DNA of 64,000 nt from Lyophyllum atratum (Eukaryota > Basidiomycota > Agaricomycetes > Agaricales > Lyophyllaceae). Both the position numbers and the translations under genes were made by a program. Position 1 is the first letter of the stretch; every line of letters starts with the position of its first letter. Positions 47,091-58,100 of this stretch are shown in pieces. The DNA lies in contig JACGCN010000054.1 of the NCBI GenBank assembly GCA_014905825.1, forward strand, positions 1 through 64,000. Reading direction: 5' to 3'. The notes under the pieces were generated by a model. That model did no database searches, was not told the origin of the DNA, and saw nothing but the letters and a program-made list of their open reading frames with translations.

Positions 47091-48646
47091 CTACACCAAA
47101 CCCCACAGCACCCATACAGCACCCAACACGCCGACTGCACTTAGCACACCCCCACCCACTCGCACCGCGCCGTTACCGCCTCCCGTGTTCGCATTCGTGC
47201 CCCCAGTGGGCGCGTTCGTCGCCGTCGTCGTGAGCGAACCGGAGTTAGTGGTGGAAGAGGACGAGCCCGGCGGCGGGGCGAGGTTATCCGCGATGTAGGT
47301 GCGGATGTATGGGATTTGCCAGTACGCAGTGTCGTATTTTGGGCTACCAGGGCCGATAATGTTGTCGTTGATCTGTTAGAGGTGGCGGCAGTCAGTAAGG
47401 CGTCGAAGTGGGGAGAAGAAATGGGGATGGAGGTGGGAGGGTAAACGATGTGCACTTACGCAGTTACCCGGGCAAGTGCTGGCGTATATGTCTGGAACGC
47501 CGGCCCTACGGACGAGGACGACAGGCAGTGAATCAGAATATGGAGACTGGGTGGACTGTAGATAAGGTACGTACCAGGCACCACAAAGCGTCGTTAGTAG
47601 AATGAGTTGCTGAGGACCGAAGTACTTCGTGACATCACAACCGGAGGCTGGGTATGAAGCTGACGGGATGCCAAATGCAGCAGTATCCATATTTGTCGCG
47701 GAGGTCGCACTTTTGATCACAGCAGGAACCTCTGGCCTCTATAACCTCGTCTCAGCCAACGGAAGAAATAATTGGGGTCTTGCACCAAAAACAACGCGAC
47801 TTACGCTCCAAAACCAGATATACACACCAGAGATATCCATCTGCACCGCGTACACTCCTCCCCCAGCATCTGCAAAACCCTTCCCAAAGCTATTCGGCTT
47901 CGTCTCTGCAACGATGCACCCACGGTCCAGCGAGCAGTCGCCCTCGAGTGTCCTGCCGCTCTGGCCAGGATTCGCGGCCTGTGCGCAGCCTGCATCCGCG
48001 TGGAGCGCCATCTGGTTGTTGTTGGAGAGGTTGATGCCCTCGATGATGTCGATTTCGCCTGAGCCCGGCCATTCTTTGCCGACGCCGAGGGTCCAGAAAG
48101 AAGGCCATACCTGGGAGCCGGGTAAAGAGCGAGTTAACATTGGGTCTTGAAAACGGAGGAATGGCGTACGGAGCATCCATACGGGAGGTGTATGGCGTCG
48201 ATGATCCACAGTGTGCCCACCCCATATGTATCCTTCGAGGTTAGTCGGATCTGGTAGATAGAAAAACGTCAGTCTCGGCGTCGGCTAGAGAACAGGCAAG
48301 AAACTGCTCTACGCACTGATGGACGGTTTACTAGGGTAGCGGGCGCAATATTGGTTGTATTATCGACTCTTAAGATTGCATGACCAGCTTCGTTGACATA
48401 TGCCAGGCGCTGTTGCGACGCGGCTCCTCGGTCCAGGTATGTTACGTTTCCTAAAAATTCATTCAGATCATCCTTTTAGCAGCGAGAAAAATGCGCACCC
48501 CATGTGGTGTTATCGACATTTCCCCAGAAGTCCCATCCGTCGAAAAAGGTGCTGCCAGAATACTCGCGCAGAGGCACGTAGATGGCGCAGGTCGAGCTAG
48601 TGAAGGTCAGGACGACAAGACCTGCAACGGGGCGCACGAGCCGCAT
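47091..48646 (-). CDS. GH16 endo-beta-1,3(4)-glucanase-like protein, predicted GPI-anchored
   Basis: Seven exons (48646-48499, 48450-48317, 48250-48170, 48110-47805, 47738-47575, 47505-47460, 47372-47091) give 386 residues. A signal peptide (MRLVRPVAGLVVLTFTSSTCA) is followed by a GH16 jelly-roll catalytic domain with HLPYGCSVWPSFWTLG and the active site GEIDIIEG, in which Glu140 is the expected nucleophile and Glu145 the acid/base. Family features GCDVTKYFGPQ and STCPGNC follow. After a Ser/Thr/Asn linker the protein ends in a hydrophobic tail (GVLSAVGVLGAVWVLWGLV) typical of a GPI-attachment signal. Fungal GH16 enzymes of this kind cleave or remodel beta-1,3/1,6-glucan of the cell wall. An upstream ATG at 48,667 is possible but gives a poorer signal peptide. 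Confidence 0.9.
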
Positions 48647-48667
48647 GGTGATGATAGTTAGGAACAA

Positions 48668-50038
48668 GGAGCTGGCGGGCCCGGCGAATTTTGACCATGA
48701 CGAGAGTCCATCACAGGTTTACCTTGGAGGAGGAGCTCAAAGGGTTTCCACTTTGCTTACGTGATCGTGATCTTTCTGTTCTTGACTTGTATCGACTTTT
48801 CCCTATCGACAGCTGGTGGACCACTCACGAGCTGAACGTATTGAACCACGGATTCTCCACACAAAAACTTGACATGCTGTATTCGTTTTCTTCGATATTG
48901 GGATATCCAACCAGCCTCGAAATATTTGGCCGAGCGCTGAAGCCGTCAACAGCGGTGTCTTGGAAGTCTAGGCGAACAGCTTCGGGCTTTACTACATAGA
49001 TCTCCAAGACCAAGAACTGTCGGCTGCTTTCAGCCGAACTGCGGATACATACTCCACTTGGCCCGATCTCGCCAGTGACTTCCAGCAAGAGGGCAGTGGC
49101 TCTGGTTGCCAAGAGTAGTGACGACCTCGTAGCCCTCCCATGACGATATCTTTGGTTCACCTTGACTACTAGCGACACTTCTAATGCCGTTACACTCTTC
49201 TCCCTCTGAAACTTTAGCCGAGGCTTTCCTTGAGAGAGACTGGCGAGTCAAACTCGAGGAGCATAGGACTTGCCAAGTAACGGTGGAATATCATCAAGGA
49301 AGTTGGCTTCGCCCGGGCGTTATTTTCACAGTGTGTAGCGAGAAATAAAATAGCGTAAGAAATGTCTTCTGAATCACCTACAGACGCAAGCATACCCACC
49401 CCATCCGACTCTTTGAAGATTAGCCAAGGCACTCCGGAAGATTGACTGATGTGGCGGACGCAATCTTGGTCCAATAAACGACTTCGCAGCCGCGTTACCC
49501 CCAAACTCGTGTAATTTCTTGGTCCAGGTATGTCATGTTTCCTCTAGCAAACGCAGAGACGTCGTAGCACTGACTTACGTACGACATATTCTCTCCTTCG
49601 ATGAGGTCCAAAATTTAATATACAGGATTTGAAAAGGATCATCGACAAGCCATGGAGATTCGACCTCCTGGCACATCTGGGAGGATTCAGCATGCGTCCT
49701 ACTCTTTAATTCAACGATGTACTTTCGTTTCCGCTCACCTTGTAGTGGGGCGCCTTTACCGACCGAAAATTTGGAAGGATGAATCTATGGACTCGGATGT
49801 CCCAAGCTCTCTGCATGCAGAAATGACCGATTCGGAGGACTGGAATATGTCCGATGGCGGGAGTTGCCGATCTCTGATCCTCATGTCACTTGTCAACGTT
49901 CACCACGTTCTAGGGCGCCCAACATTCAATGGGCGCTCCAATTCTTTGCCGGATCTAGCACGTTCTCCTCAACCCATCGAACCCCCAGGCCTTTGATCTC
50001 AGCACTCTAGGCAACCAAGCGATTCCATACTTTGTCCG
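48668..50038. other. Spacer between GH16 and IPT/TPR genes; contains a GH16 remnant
   Basis: The spacer holds a decayed GH16-like stretch at 49,214-49,640 (listed separately). The plus-strand frame 49,652-49,996 (acidic, with DSEDWNMSDGG) could be part of the 5' end of the following gene but has no splice support I trust. 48.67-49.2 kb shows nothing recognisable. Confidence 0.35.
49214..49640 (-). pseudogene. Decayed GH16 relative
   Basis: Minus-strand sequence near 49,525-49,548 encodes NMTYLDQ after a CTAG acceptor, like NVTYLDR in exon 2 of the GH16 gene; the DNA around the shared GGTCCAGGTATGT is nearly the same. Further on, VRHISQSSGVPWLIFK resembles the IRLTSKDTYGVGTLWII segment. No active-site motif remains and frames are broken. 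Confidence 0.4.
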
Positions 50039-52106
50039 ATGACGGCACCCCGACTTGATGCTCAGACAGATTTCCCCTGCGCCTTCCAGTGTACATCTGG
50101 CGAGTTCTTATTTGGGCAGATGCAATGCATCATGGAAGGGATGAGAAATAACTCTCATGATGGAATGTACGTCGCACTTTCGATGTTATATCGCTCTCGA
50201 CGCTTAGGTTTCAAAAAGCAATGGTCCCACACTTCTCGAGCAAGGCGGCACCATCCTGCAACACGGTTTCCAGTATCGCGTTGCCGCAAGAGTCGGACGC
50301 TGGGTGGTGTCCCGTATCTATCTGGGCGATCGAGAACCGCAGAACGATAACGTCGAGCACTGGCATATCGGTTACATTCTTCACCATGAAGATGTTTCCC
50401 CCCTCGAATACGTCCTTCGTGCATCAAAAGTGGGCATGTCTAATCACAACGATCACCCGGATAGAGCCATCGTCTATGTCAATCGATATGACTGGGTACT
50501 TATCTTGCTTACTTCTTGCTTCTTTTACGGGCTTCAATGTATTTTATACTTCAGTCTTGGCACCACGGTCGACGTGCAACAATCAATGTCGCGATGGGTA
50601 CTAGCCGTCCGTATACTCGTTCGCAGACACATGAACTCATGGGCGGTCGACTGATTGTATTCGATGCGTCCCAGGGGGAGACATTTATCGAAACAGTCAA
50701 AAGGTGCGCCTCATTGACTACTCCCACCGAGCCGGTCAGGCGCTCATCTGCGATACAGTTCTTATCCAGAAAAATTGTGCTATTCGCTGCGGGCTGCACC
50801 GAATGAGGCGCCATACGGTGTCCATCTTGACTCTGCAAAAAATGATCCCGAGTACGAGCTTGGTTGGCTCGGATTCAGCGGTAAAAAGCACGACAAGTTC
50901 TCCGGGAGCGACGAGCTTGTGGCGATCATTTATGACCCTGCGTATGTCGGTTTCTCCGGAGACTATATGGATTATCCCCCTCGAGTGATTGTGGTGGAGG
51001 ACACCGTGGTTACCGATGAGAGGACGGACGTGGGCGGAGGGGATGTCGATGAGGATGACGAAGATTATATTCTTGAGGACGAAAGCGACGCGGAAACTAT
51101 AAGCGAGGGGAGTGAAACTAGCGAGGCGTCGTCGCTTAACATGCTGGAAGACGACGAAATATCGTCTCTAGCACAACCCGATATAGTACCTGCACCGGTC
51201 ATCTTAGACGTCGTTGTGAACCTGGACGCTGGGATGAACATTATCGACACTGGGATGACCGTCATCATCTCTGGCTCTACACTCGGCCAGGTGACCTCCG
51301 TAACCTTTGGCGATGTGCCCGCTTCGAAATTCACTGTTTCCAACACGCTGGTCGAAGCACGAGCCCCACCCCAGATTTCCGGAGAGGTTGGTGTCAGTGT
51401 ATCAGGCGTCGGAGGCACAAGCAACGTATTTCCGTACACACACCCCGCCTTCGCAATTATAACCCAAGTCAGCCCAAACCAAGGTTCACGATGGGGTGGC
51501 GATATCGTTACTCTTTCTGGGCATCATCTGGACCGGACTACAAGCGTCATCTTTGGGTCTCAACCTGCAATTATCTTCCAGATTATTTCTGACACCGAAA
51601 TCCGAGCCACGACGCCGGCTGGACCAGGTAGCTGTCGCCAGACAGTGACACTAGAAAGCTTACACCAAGTGGAGAAGGTCGCCCCACGTGTATCATACGC
51701 GTACGAACGCGATGAGGTCGCCCCCGTCCGCGATTTTGAATATACGGCAGCCATCACGACTTGGCGAGCGGCTATCGACCGAAAACCTGACGACGTACAG
51801 GCTCGCAAGTTCCTCGCTGAGGCATTCGCGAAGAAAGGAGACAAGTCTCGAGCGATTGAGATCCGGAAAGAAATAGTGGGATTAGAGGCAGGCAGCCTGA
51901 CGGCGCTCGACGGCCTCGCGAAAGCGTATGCGTCTGATGCGCAGTATTCGGAGGCTATTGAGGCGTGGAAGGCGGCTATTGAGGCGGGGAGTGATGCGAG
52001 GCATGTCTTTTTGGGGCTGGCAGATGCTTATGGGAAGACTGGTGATCAAGAGGCCTCTACTCACATGCAAAATGAGGCAGCGCGGTTATGTACAGATGAA
52101 CTATAA
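50039..52106 (+). CDS. IPT/TIG-domain protein with TPR repeats
   Basis: Four exons (50039-50166, 50219-50495, 50555-50703, 50759-52106) all join in phase to 633 residues, though the 5' exons rest only on splice motifs and frame. The N-terminal third (DREPQNDNVEHWHIGYIL, RPYTRSQTHELMGGRLIVFD, APYGVHLDSAKNDPEYELGW) is unfamiliar. A strongly acidic linker (about 268-325) precedes two immunoglobulin-like IPT/TIG folds (about 332-418 and 419-490, with VIISGSTLGQVTSVTFG and VTLSGHHLDRTTSVIFG). Then about three TPR-like helical hairpins (515-620; AITTWRAAIDRKPDDVQARKFL, AIEAWKAAIEAG) lead to the C-terminus. IPT/TIG domains occur in transcription factors and cell-surface proteins; with TPRs here a scaffold role is plausible but unproven. 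No signal peptide or membrane segment in the model. Confidence 0.65.
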
Positions 52107-53084
52107 GATATCTGAGGGCGTTCCGTCCATACCTTGACCTCTACGAGTTACAAATAGCGGCGTGAACGTTCGTAGTTGCACGTTCCTGTGTAGCCAAATG
52201 GCGATGGTAGAAGATGGACTGCATCCATCGCCTCCACGACGACGTTTTAAAGGTGTGGAATCTGTGCATCAGGATGTATTTACTATTATTGAAGTGGGAG
52301 CATGTCGCGCAGTATTCGTGTTGACGCGTTGACGAAGGTTGACGGGGGATTCTGTGTGATATTCGGACTTGACCCCTATGCTGTTCAAAGTGGGGAAAAA
52401 ATACTCCGTGAAATTGAGTCCTGTTCCGTAATATAGTTGGAGGCTCCGTAATAAATGTCAACTTACATTTCCGTAATAAATTGACAGTCCGTGACACAAA
52501 TGGAGTCGCCGTGAAGAGTGTCACCCACTTACCGAAATGTTGTGAGGGCGCCGTAACACATCGAGGGGCCGTAGATGCTTTGCACTTGTCAAGGCACTTG
52601 AGAAACGTGCGAGTATCACCTGGGGCAGGTGCTACTACGTGCATTTCGAGTAGTTTGATTATAAACGGTCGTCTCTTAAACAATCGCGTAGTTGAAGAAC
52701 GTACATTGGCACCTACTATTTGTTGGCATGGCAACTTATTCAGTTTTCTACGTACGTGAAAATTAAATACTTGGGTTATGTTATTGTCTATGTGTAGCTC
52801 TTATAGACTAACAAAAGTTTAAGTATGTGCCTGTCCCGTAGCGTCGTCTGCCCCAGGTGTATGGGCCATTGCAAGCATGGCGTGGCCGAGATCTAGATCT
52901 GGGGGTTCCAAGTACAGACGACGAATTACATAATCATACCCCGACTCCGAGTCTGTGTAACTGTTCTGTTTGTGCTTTTGCATTTGTTTTTCATCCTCCT
53001 GTATTAGCTGCTGCAGCCCATACTACTAGTCATTGTATAACTTGCTAGCCTATATCGGCACATCACATCCTGACATGCATAGCC
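52107..53084. other. Intergenic with an irregular CCGTAA-type motif array
   Basis: Between about 52,424 and 52,575, about eight CCGT(A/G)A-like words occur every 15-45 bp (CCGTAATA, CCGTAATAAA, CCGTAATAAA, CCGTGACAC, CCGTGAAG, CCGAAAT, CCGTAACAC, CCGTAGAT). I see no gene; the long minus-strand frame over this stretch has no protein-like features. Confidence 0.45.
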
Positions 53085-53375
53085 ATGGCTTCTTTGTCGA
53101 CTCAGAAACAGCCCGCGACAGTGAATGGTAAACTTGACATACATGTGAGTGGCCTTGTTATTCATGAAAACCTCATGCTAGTCATATAGCTAATCAGAGT
53201 CGCGTGGCCTCACAGTACTCCAGTCAAAGAAGGCCAAGACCCTCAAAGCGCTCGAATGGTGCAAGAAGTCTGTGACTGCCACACTCGAGCCATACCTCAC
53301 CACTATGCACATTCAATACGTCGATGTGATGCAGGTGGGAACATTGTCAATGAGTACGAAGTGACAGCGGGGGAG
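53085..53375 (+). pseudogene. DUF4139-type (MuiA-like) gene, left part
   Basis: Positions 53,200-53,334 encode RGLTVLQSKKAKTLKALEWC...HIQYVDVMQ and then, shifted by one base, GNIVNEYEVTAGE up to the retrotransposon. This is the helical middle region of fungal proteins with DUF4140/DUF4139 domains (bacterial mucoidy-inhibitor-like). The N-terminal DUF4140 part is missing: only a short possible exon MASLSTQKQPATVNG at 53,085-53,144 precedes, and its phase does not match. The frame change near 53,338 and the missing start indicate a pseudogene. The gene continues to the right of the element at 62,986. Confidence 0.6.
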
Positions 53376-54167
53376 TGTTATGATCCGTGAATAACTTTGG
53401 TGTATTCCGATGAATACACGAGTCGTAGGTTAAGCTAAGGATTCCAAGTAGTACTTGAGTTTTACTTGTAATCCGTGAGAATGAAAAGAAATGAAGTTTG
53501 TTGTCTTAAATCCTAATCTATCGAACTTTGCGTGTTTAACTAAAGCTAGCGCGGAGCAATAGCAGTTAGTCGACTTAATCCTAGCGCGAAGCAATAGTGA
53601 TTAAGTTCAATTCTAAACTAATGATAGCGCGAAGCAATATCAGTGGTTTAGTAGTAGCCGTGGGAACGAGTACTTAGTTCACGCAGTGATGAGAGTTCAA
53701 AAAGTTAAAGATTACCTTATCTAATCTTTACATGCGAGTCTTTTAACTAAAATGAATCTTTGATCTAGAATCTTCTTGCAAGATCTCCAAAGATTGAGAA
53801 ATCACTAAGTCCTTCCAGCGTGATCTTGATTTGAGCGGTAAGTACGCGTGTTGCCTCGAATTGGGCATTTCGGCGTTTAGCGCCGAATTCAAGGTCAGCG
53901 CGTTGACTTGGTCAATGCGCGCCGGAAGTCCAGAGTTCAATTCTTGAGAGTTGAAGACTTATTGGACTCGACGCGTTCATAGATCAACGGCGAACGCGCG
54001 CGTCAATAAGTTTGGAGTTCAATTCCTGCAAGTTGAAATATTTTTAGAATACAAAATCAAGTTGTTACTAACAGTTGAATGTTAGTTGAAGTAAAAAGTA
54101 AGTGAAAACTAAGTCGTAATCAAAGGTAAAGTAACGAAAAAGGGTAAGTATCGGTAGTACCATAACA
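53376..54167 (-). repeat. Left LTR (3' LTR of the element), 792 bp
   Basis: Begins TGTTATG and ends CATAACA, a 7-bp terminal inverted repeat with the standard TG...CA ends. Length equals the right LTR and I found no difference between the two. Three copies of TAGCGCG(A/G)AGCAATA lie at 53,547, 53,582 and 53,625. Because the element lies on the minus strand, this is the downstream LTR. Confidence 0.95.
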
Positions 54168-54182
54168 TACCCCCCCCTGCCT
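54168..54182 (-). other. Polypurine tract
   Basis: On the minus strand GGCAGGGGGGGGTA lies directly before the 3' LTR, the expected priming site for plus-strand DNA synthesis of the retroelement. Confidence 0.75.
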
Positions 54183-54205
54183 TTGTGTTTCGACTTATCA
54201 GTTCT

Positions 54206-55081
54206 TTAGTACATACAATAGTCCGCCATATCTGTGTCTTCTACCTTAATTCCTACTTCGTTGTACTCCACCATCATGTCCATGTCATCGGCGGATGTAG
54301 TGGAGTAAGCGTCATCGTAAGCGGAAAGCGTCGGGTAGCGAGCATTTCGAGCGGCATTAGACATTACCGGATGCAATATCATACGTCGGTCGGGGTTAGG
54401 GAAATCAGCGTCATTTTGATGGCTGAATTCCGAGTGTGTTTAGTATGAGTGATTTTAAATAGAAGTAAGTGCGTACTTGGATAGTGTGGGGTGTAGGATG
54501 AGCTCGCGCGACTCTGGGTGAGTGGGAAGATGGGTCCATTCGATCCCGTTAGCGATAACAGCCGGCCCATAATTGTCTACGCCACTCCAGCTCCAACCAC
54601 ACCCAGCACCGAGCCGCGCGCTACGGATCCGGGCTGCGACAATCCATTCTACTGCCTCACGTCCAGCGAGTTGAAGGTCGTGGTAGATGGCCTCAACCGT
54701 TTCGCGGGTGAAACCAAGGGCTAGGGGATTGGTGGTGTTCCGAATGCAGTTCATCGTAAGCAGTCGAGGAGGAGCAAGACCGATTTGTTGAAAGAGTAAG
54801 GGATGGATGTTAAGAGATGCGCGGTCCGCGCCGTCGGGAAGGTAGTGATTGGCGGCGTACGCGATATCTTTGGTAGTGTTTAGAAGTACGCGCCAGAGGG
54901 CGGTGCTAACCTCGGGATTGATGCCATAGGCGATGATTTGACCTTGGACTTCGATAGAAGTGACGTCGTCATTGGATAAGTTACGGTGTAGCGGGGAGAC
55001 AGCGTTGGTGATTTGTTGTGTTAGTCGATGGGAGAGAAGGTGGAGTTGGGCATGGGCTGGGGAGTATTGGGTAACGGACAT
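54206..55081 (-). CDS. Third gene of the retrotransposon (ORF3), spliced, unknown function
   Basis: Exon 1 (55,081-54,477) begins MSVTQYSPAHAQLHLLSHR; a 54-nt intron (54,476-54,423, GTACGC...ACTAAAC...TTCAG) joins it to exon 2 (54,422-54,206). The spliced frame is 822 bp, 273 residues, and stays open through exon 2 into a strongly acidic C-terminus (SADDMDMMVEYNE, VEDTDMADYC). Read without splicing, the protein stops just past the donor at 208 residues. No transmembrane helix or signal peptide is evident, so it is not an obvious envelope, and I recognise no domain. It lies 105 nt after the pol stop, on the same strand, in the position where extra genes of some LTR elements sit. An intron in a gene carried by a retroelement implies a separate, spliced RNA that is not the one reverse-transcribed. 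Confidence 0.6.
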
Positions 55082-55186
55082 AGTGTTTAGAGTGAGTTAG
55101 AAGAGTTTGTTGAGCGTTTTGAAGGGCGTTAGTTGGTTCGTTGATTTTTTATTGGTTTTTGCTCAAGCTTAAATAGGCGCTCAGCG

Positions 55187-58100
55187 TTATTTTGGGATTT
55201 GTGTTCCACGCGCCTTCTTTGCCTCATGCCACTCCTTCAGTACCAATGGTGCGTTCGTTAGGTCTTTCGCTGTTAGCCAAAGGTCTGATTCCGGTCCGTA
55301 TCCCAGGTAGCGTGTTCGATAAATGGGAATTCGCCTACCATTCCGAGCCTTCTTCCATGCTTCACCGACTATTGCTTCTACCTCGTACTCAACACGCACA
55401 TCGAAATCCTCGCGGTTAAGTTTCTTTCTGGGTCTTTCTCCGAGCTCGGCTGGGGACTCGTGATATTTTTCAAGGTGAGCAATGTTAATCACCGGGTGAA
55501 TCCCATAAGACGCCGGTAGCCTTATTCTGTAAGCTACGGGGCTTACTTTCTGTAGTATCTCGAAAGGTCCGTCATACTTCATTAATAACTTCTGACCTCG
55601 TCCCGATTCTTTCTTCAAGAGCTTCAGGCTATGGGGATTTAGTAAGACCTTGTCTCCTTCTTCAAATTCAATATCTAATCTGCCTTGATCATATGCTCGT
55701 CTCTGGAACGCGAGGCTCAGGGTCAATGCGTCGACCGCGCGTCGTCTTTCCGCTTCGAAGTTTTCCGCCATCCTCAACGCGTTTTCGTGCAACGTTTCGA
55801 TGGATGGTTCATTCATTTCGCTCCCGCTGATGCCGCCTGATCTGATACCACTCGGGTGATGTATCAATGTTGAACCCGTGTTCGGATGATACCCTCGTAA
55901 TAGATATGCCGGTGAAAAGCCGGTCGATGTGTGCGGCGACGTGTTATACGACAATGCAAGTGCGTCTAATAGCTCTTCCCAATTATTTCTCTCGGGATTA
56001 ATGTACGCTCTTAACGAGATTTCTAGGTATTGGTTCATTACCTCCGTTTGTCCGTCGGCCTGCGGATGATACGATGTCGTCAGCGCGCGCTTCATCCCCA
56101 TCAATCTGCATAACTCCTTCCAGAAGTCGCCCTTCCAACGCGTGTCTCGATCAGTAATCACTTGGCGCGGCAATCCGAACTTGGCGACCACATGATGAAA
56201 GAATAATCTCGCTGTTCCTTCCTCAGTCACGGTAGTGTTGGTAGGTATGAATATAGCGTATTTTGTAAGTTTGTCGACTATCACTAATATGTTATCGAAT
56301 CCGTTTGATTCCGGTAGTTCCGGTATGAAGTCCATTGTTACAACTTCGAACGGCTGACTAGGGATCGGAATTGATTGCAGCATTCCAAGCGGAGCGTGCC
56401 TTTTCGGTTTGGATTTCTGACAGATGTCGCACGTTTTAACGAACATCTTGATCTCTCTTGACATCCGAGGCCAGTAATAAGTGGCGCTGATTCTGTTGTA
56501 AGTTTTAAAATAACCTCCATGTGCTGATTCACTGATAAGATCGTGTGATTCGGCCATGACTTCAGATCTTAGTTCCTCTGGTACGCATAGTCTCGTGTTG
56601 CCTAACCCGTCCTCAAAATACAATAGACCGTCCTCGTTGTATAGGTATTGGGGATATTCGGATCGGATACCCTCCTGAGTCCGCATGGAAATTAGTACTT
56701 TCGAAAAATGTGAGTCGCGCTCGTATGCTTCCCTCCATCTTTTGATCTCCGAAGTTTCCAGATTTACGAGAATTGAGTACCCGCGGCAAGTTTGATAAGG
56801 TATGCATACATCGTCCATCTCTTCTACTTCCATCCTAATGCTTGTTTCCTCAAGGTCGTCGTCAATCATAATCTCCTCCTCTGATCTTAAGTAGTTGGAT
56901 GCTACGGTGAGTAATTTTTCCTCAAACCGTGGCCCGAGTTCATCATACATATTCTTTAGTGGATCTGCCGTTGGTTTAAGATTCAAACTCTCGGTTGCAT
57001 CAATTTTAGGTCCTTCCTGATCAGGTATACGACGCCGAAGCCTTGAGATTGGGTCCACATTCGAGTGAACTCGTCCAGCTCGGTGAACAATTTTCATGTT
57101 TGGAAACGCCGAAAACACTAACCCCCACGTCAATAGTCTTCGATTAACATTTTGAAACGTCTTGCTCCAGGTTAAGGCAGCGTGGTCTGTGATTGCAAAA
57201 ATTCGTTCACCTTCTAGGTATGGTTGAAACTTGATTAACCCTTCCTTCAATGCTAACGCTTCTCTTTCAGTAGGAGAGTAGTTACGCTCGGCTGACTGAA
57301 GCACTCGGGACCAGTACGCGATTACGCGTTCTGTGTACACGACCGTGTCTTCAAAATTTTCATTCCATTCGGCGTTTACTGGTATGTCACCATTCTCCTT
57401 TACTAAAGCCGTTACTAGTTCTGGGATGGACTCCTTGTTTTTGTAGGCCTTTTCTAATTTTTCGTAAGCTTTCGTTCCTCTCAGATCGCGTATCTTGATA
57501 GGCTGAACTTGCTGTAGGATTGCCGCGAGTCCAAAGTCGCACGCGTCGGAGTATATTCGATACGGTAACCCCGGCATAGCGTGTCCTCGAACGGGAGCTT
57601 CTGTTAAAACCTGCTTGCATAACTCGTATGCTTCCTTTTCCTCTTCTCCCCATTTCCACTTAGTCCCTTTCTTCAATAGTTGGAACATCGGATGTGCAAT
57701 CCAAGCGTAAAACGGTACATACCCCGAGAAATAAACCATCATGCCCAGAAACATTTGTAGAGTCTGTACATTTTTCGGTTCTTCGAGATCTATAATCGCT
57801 TTAACCTTTTCTTTGTGGGTAGATAATCCTAACCTCGATACCTTCTGACCTAATAACAGAAGCGATTGGTAACCAAAATGACATTTAGATGGTGATAATG
57901 TTATTTTAGATCCTAGAATCGCCTTCAACACTTCGTCTACGTGAGTGATATGATCCTCGAAGGTTTGTGAGAATATAACGATGTCGTCTATGTATACTAA
58001 CGCGAATATCCATAAGAAAGGTGCAAGTACCTCCTGCATAACGCGTTGAAAGACCGCCGGCCCATTCCGAAATCCAAACGGCATCCTATTGAAATGGTAC

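Noticed and set aside
53743..53940. 65-aa frame repeated at 62,561-62,758
   Set aside because: It is within the LTRs and duplicated only because the LTRs are identical; no evidence of translation.
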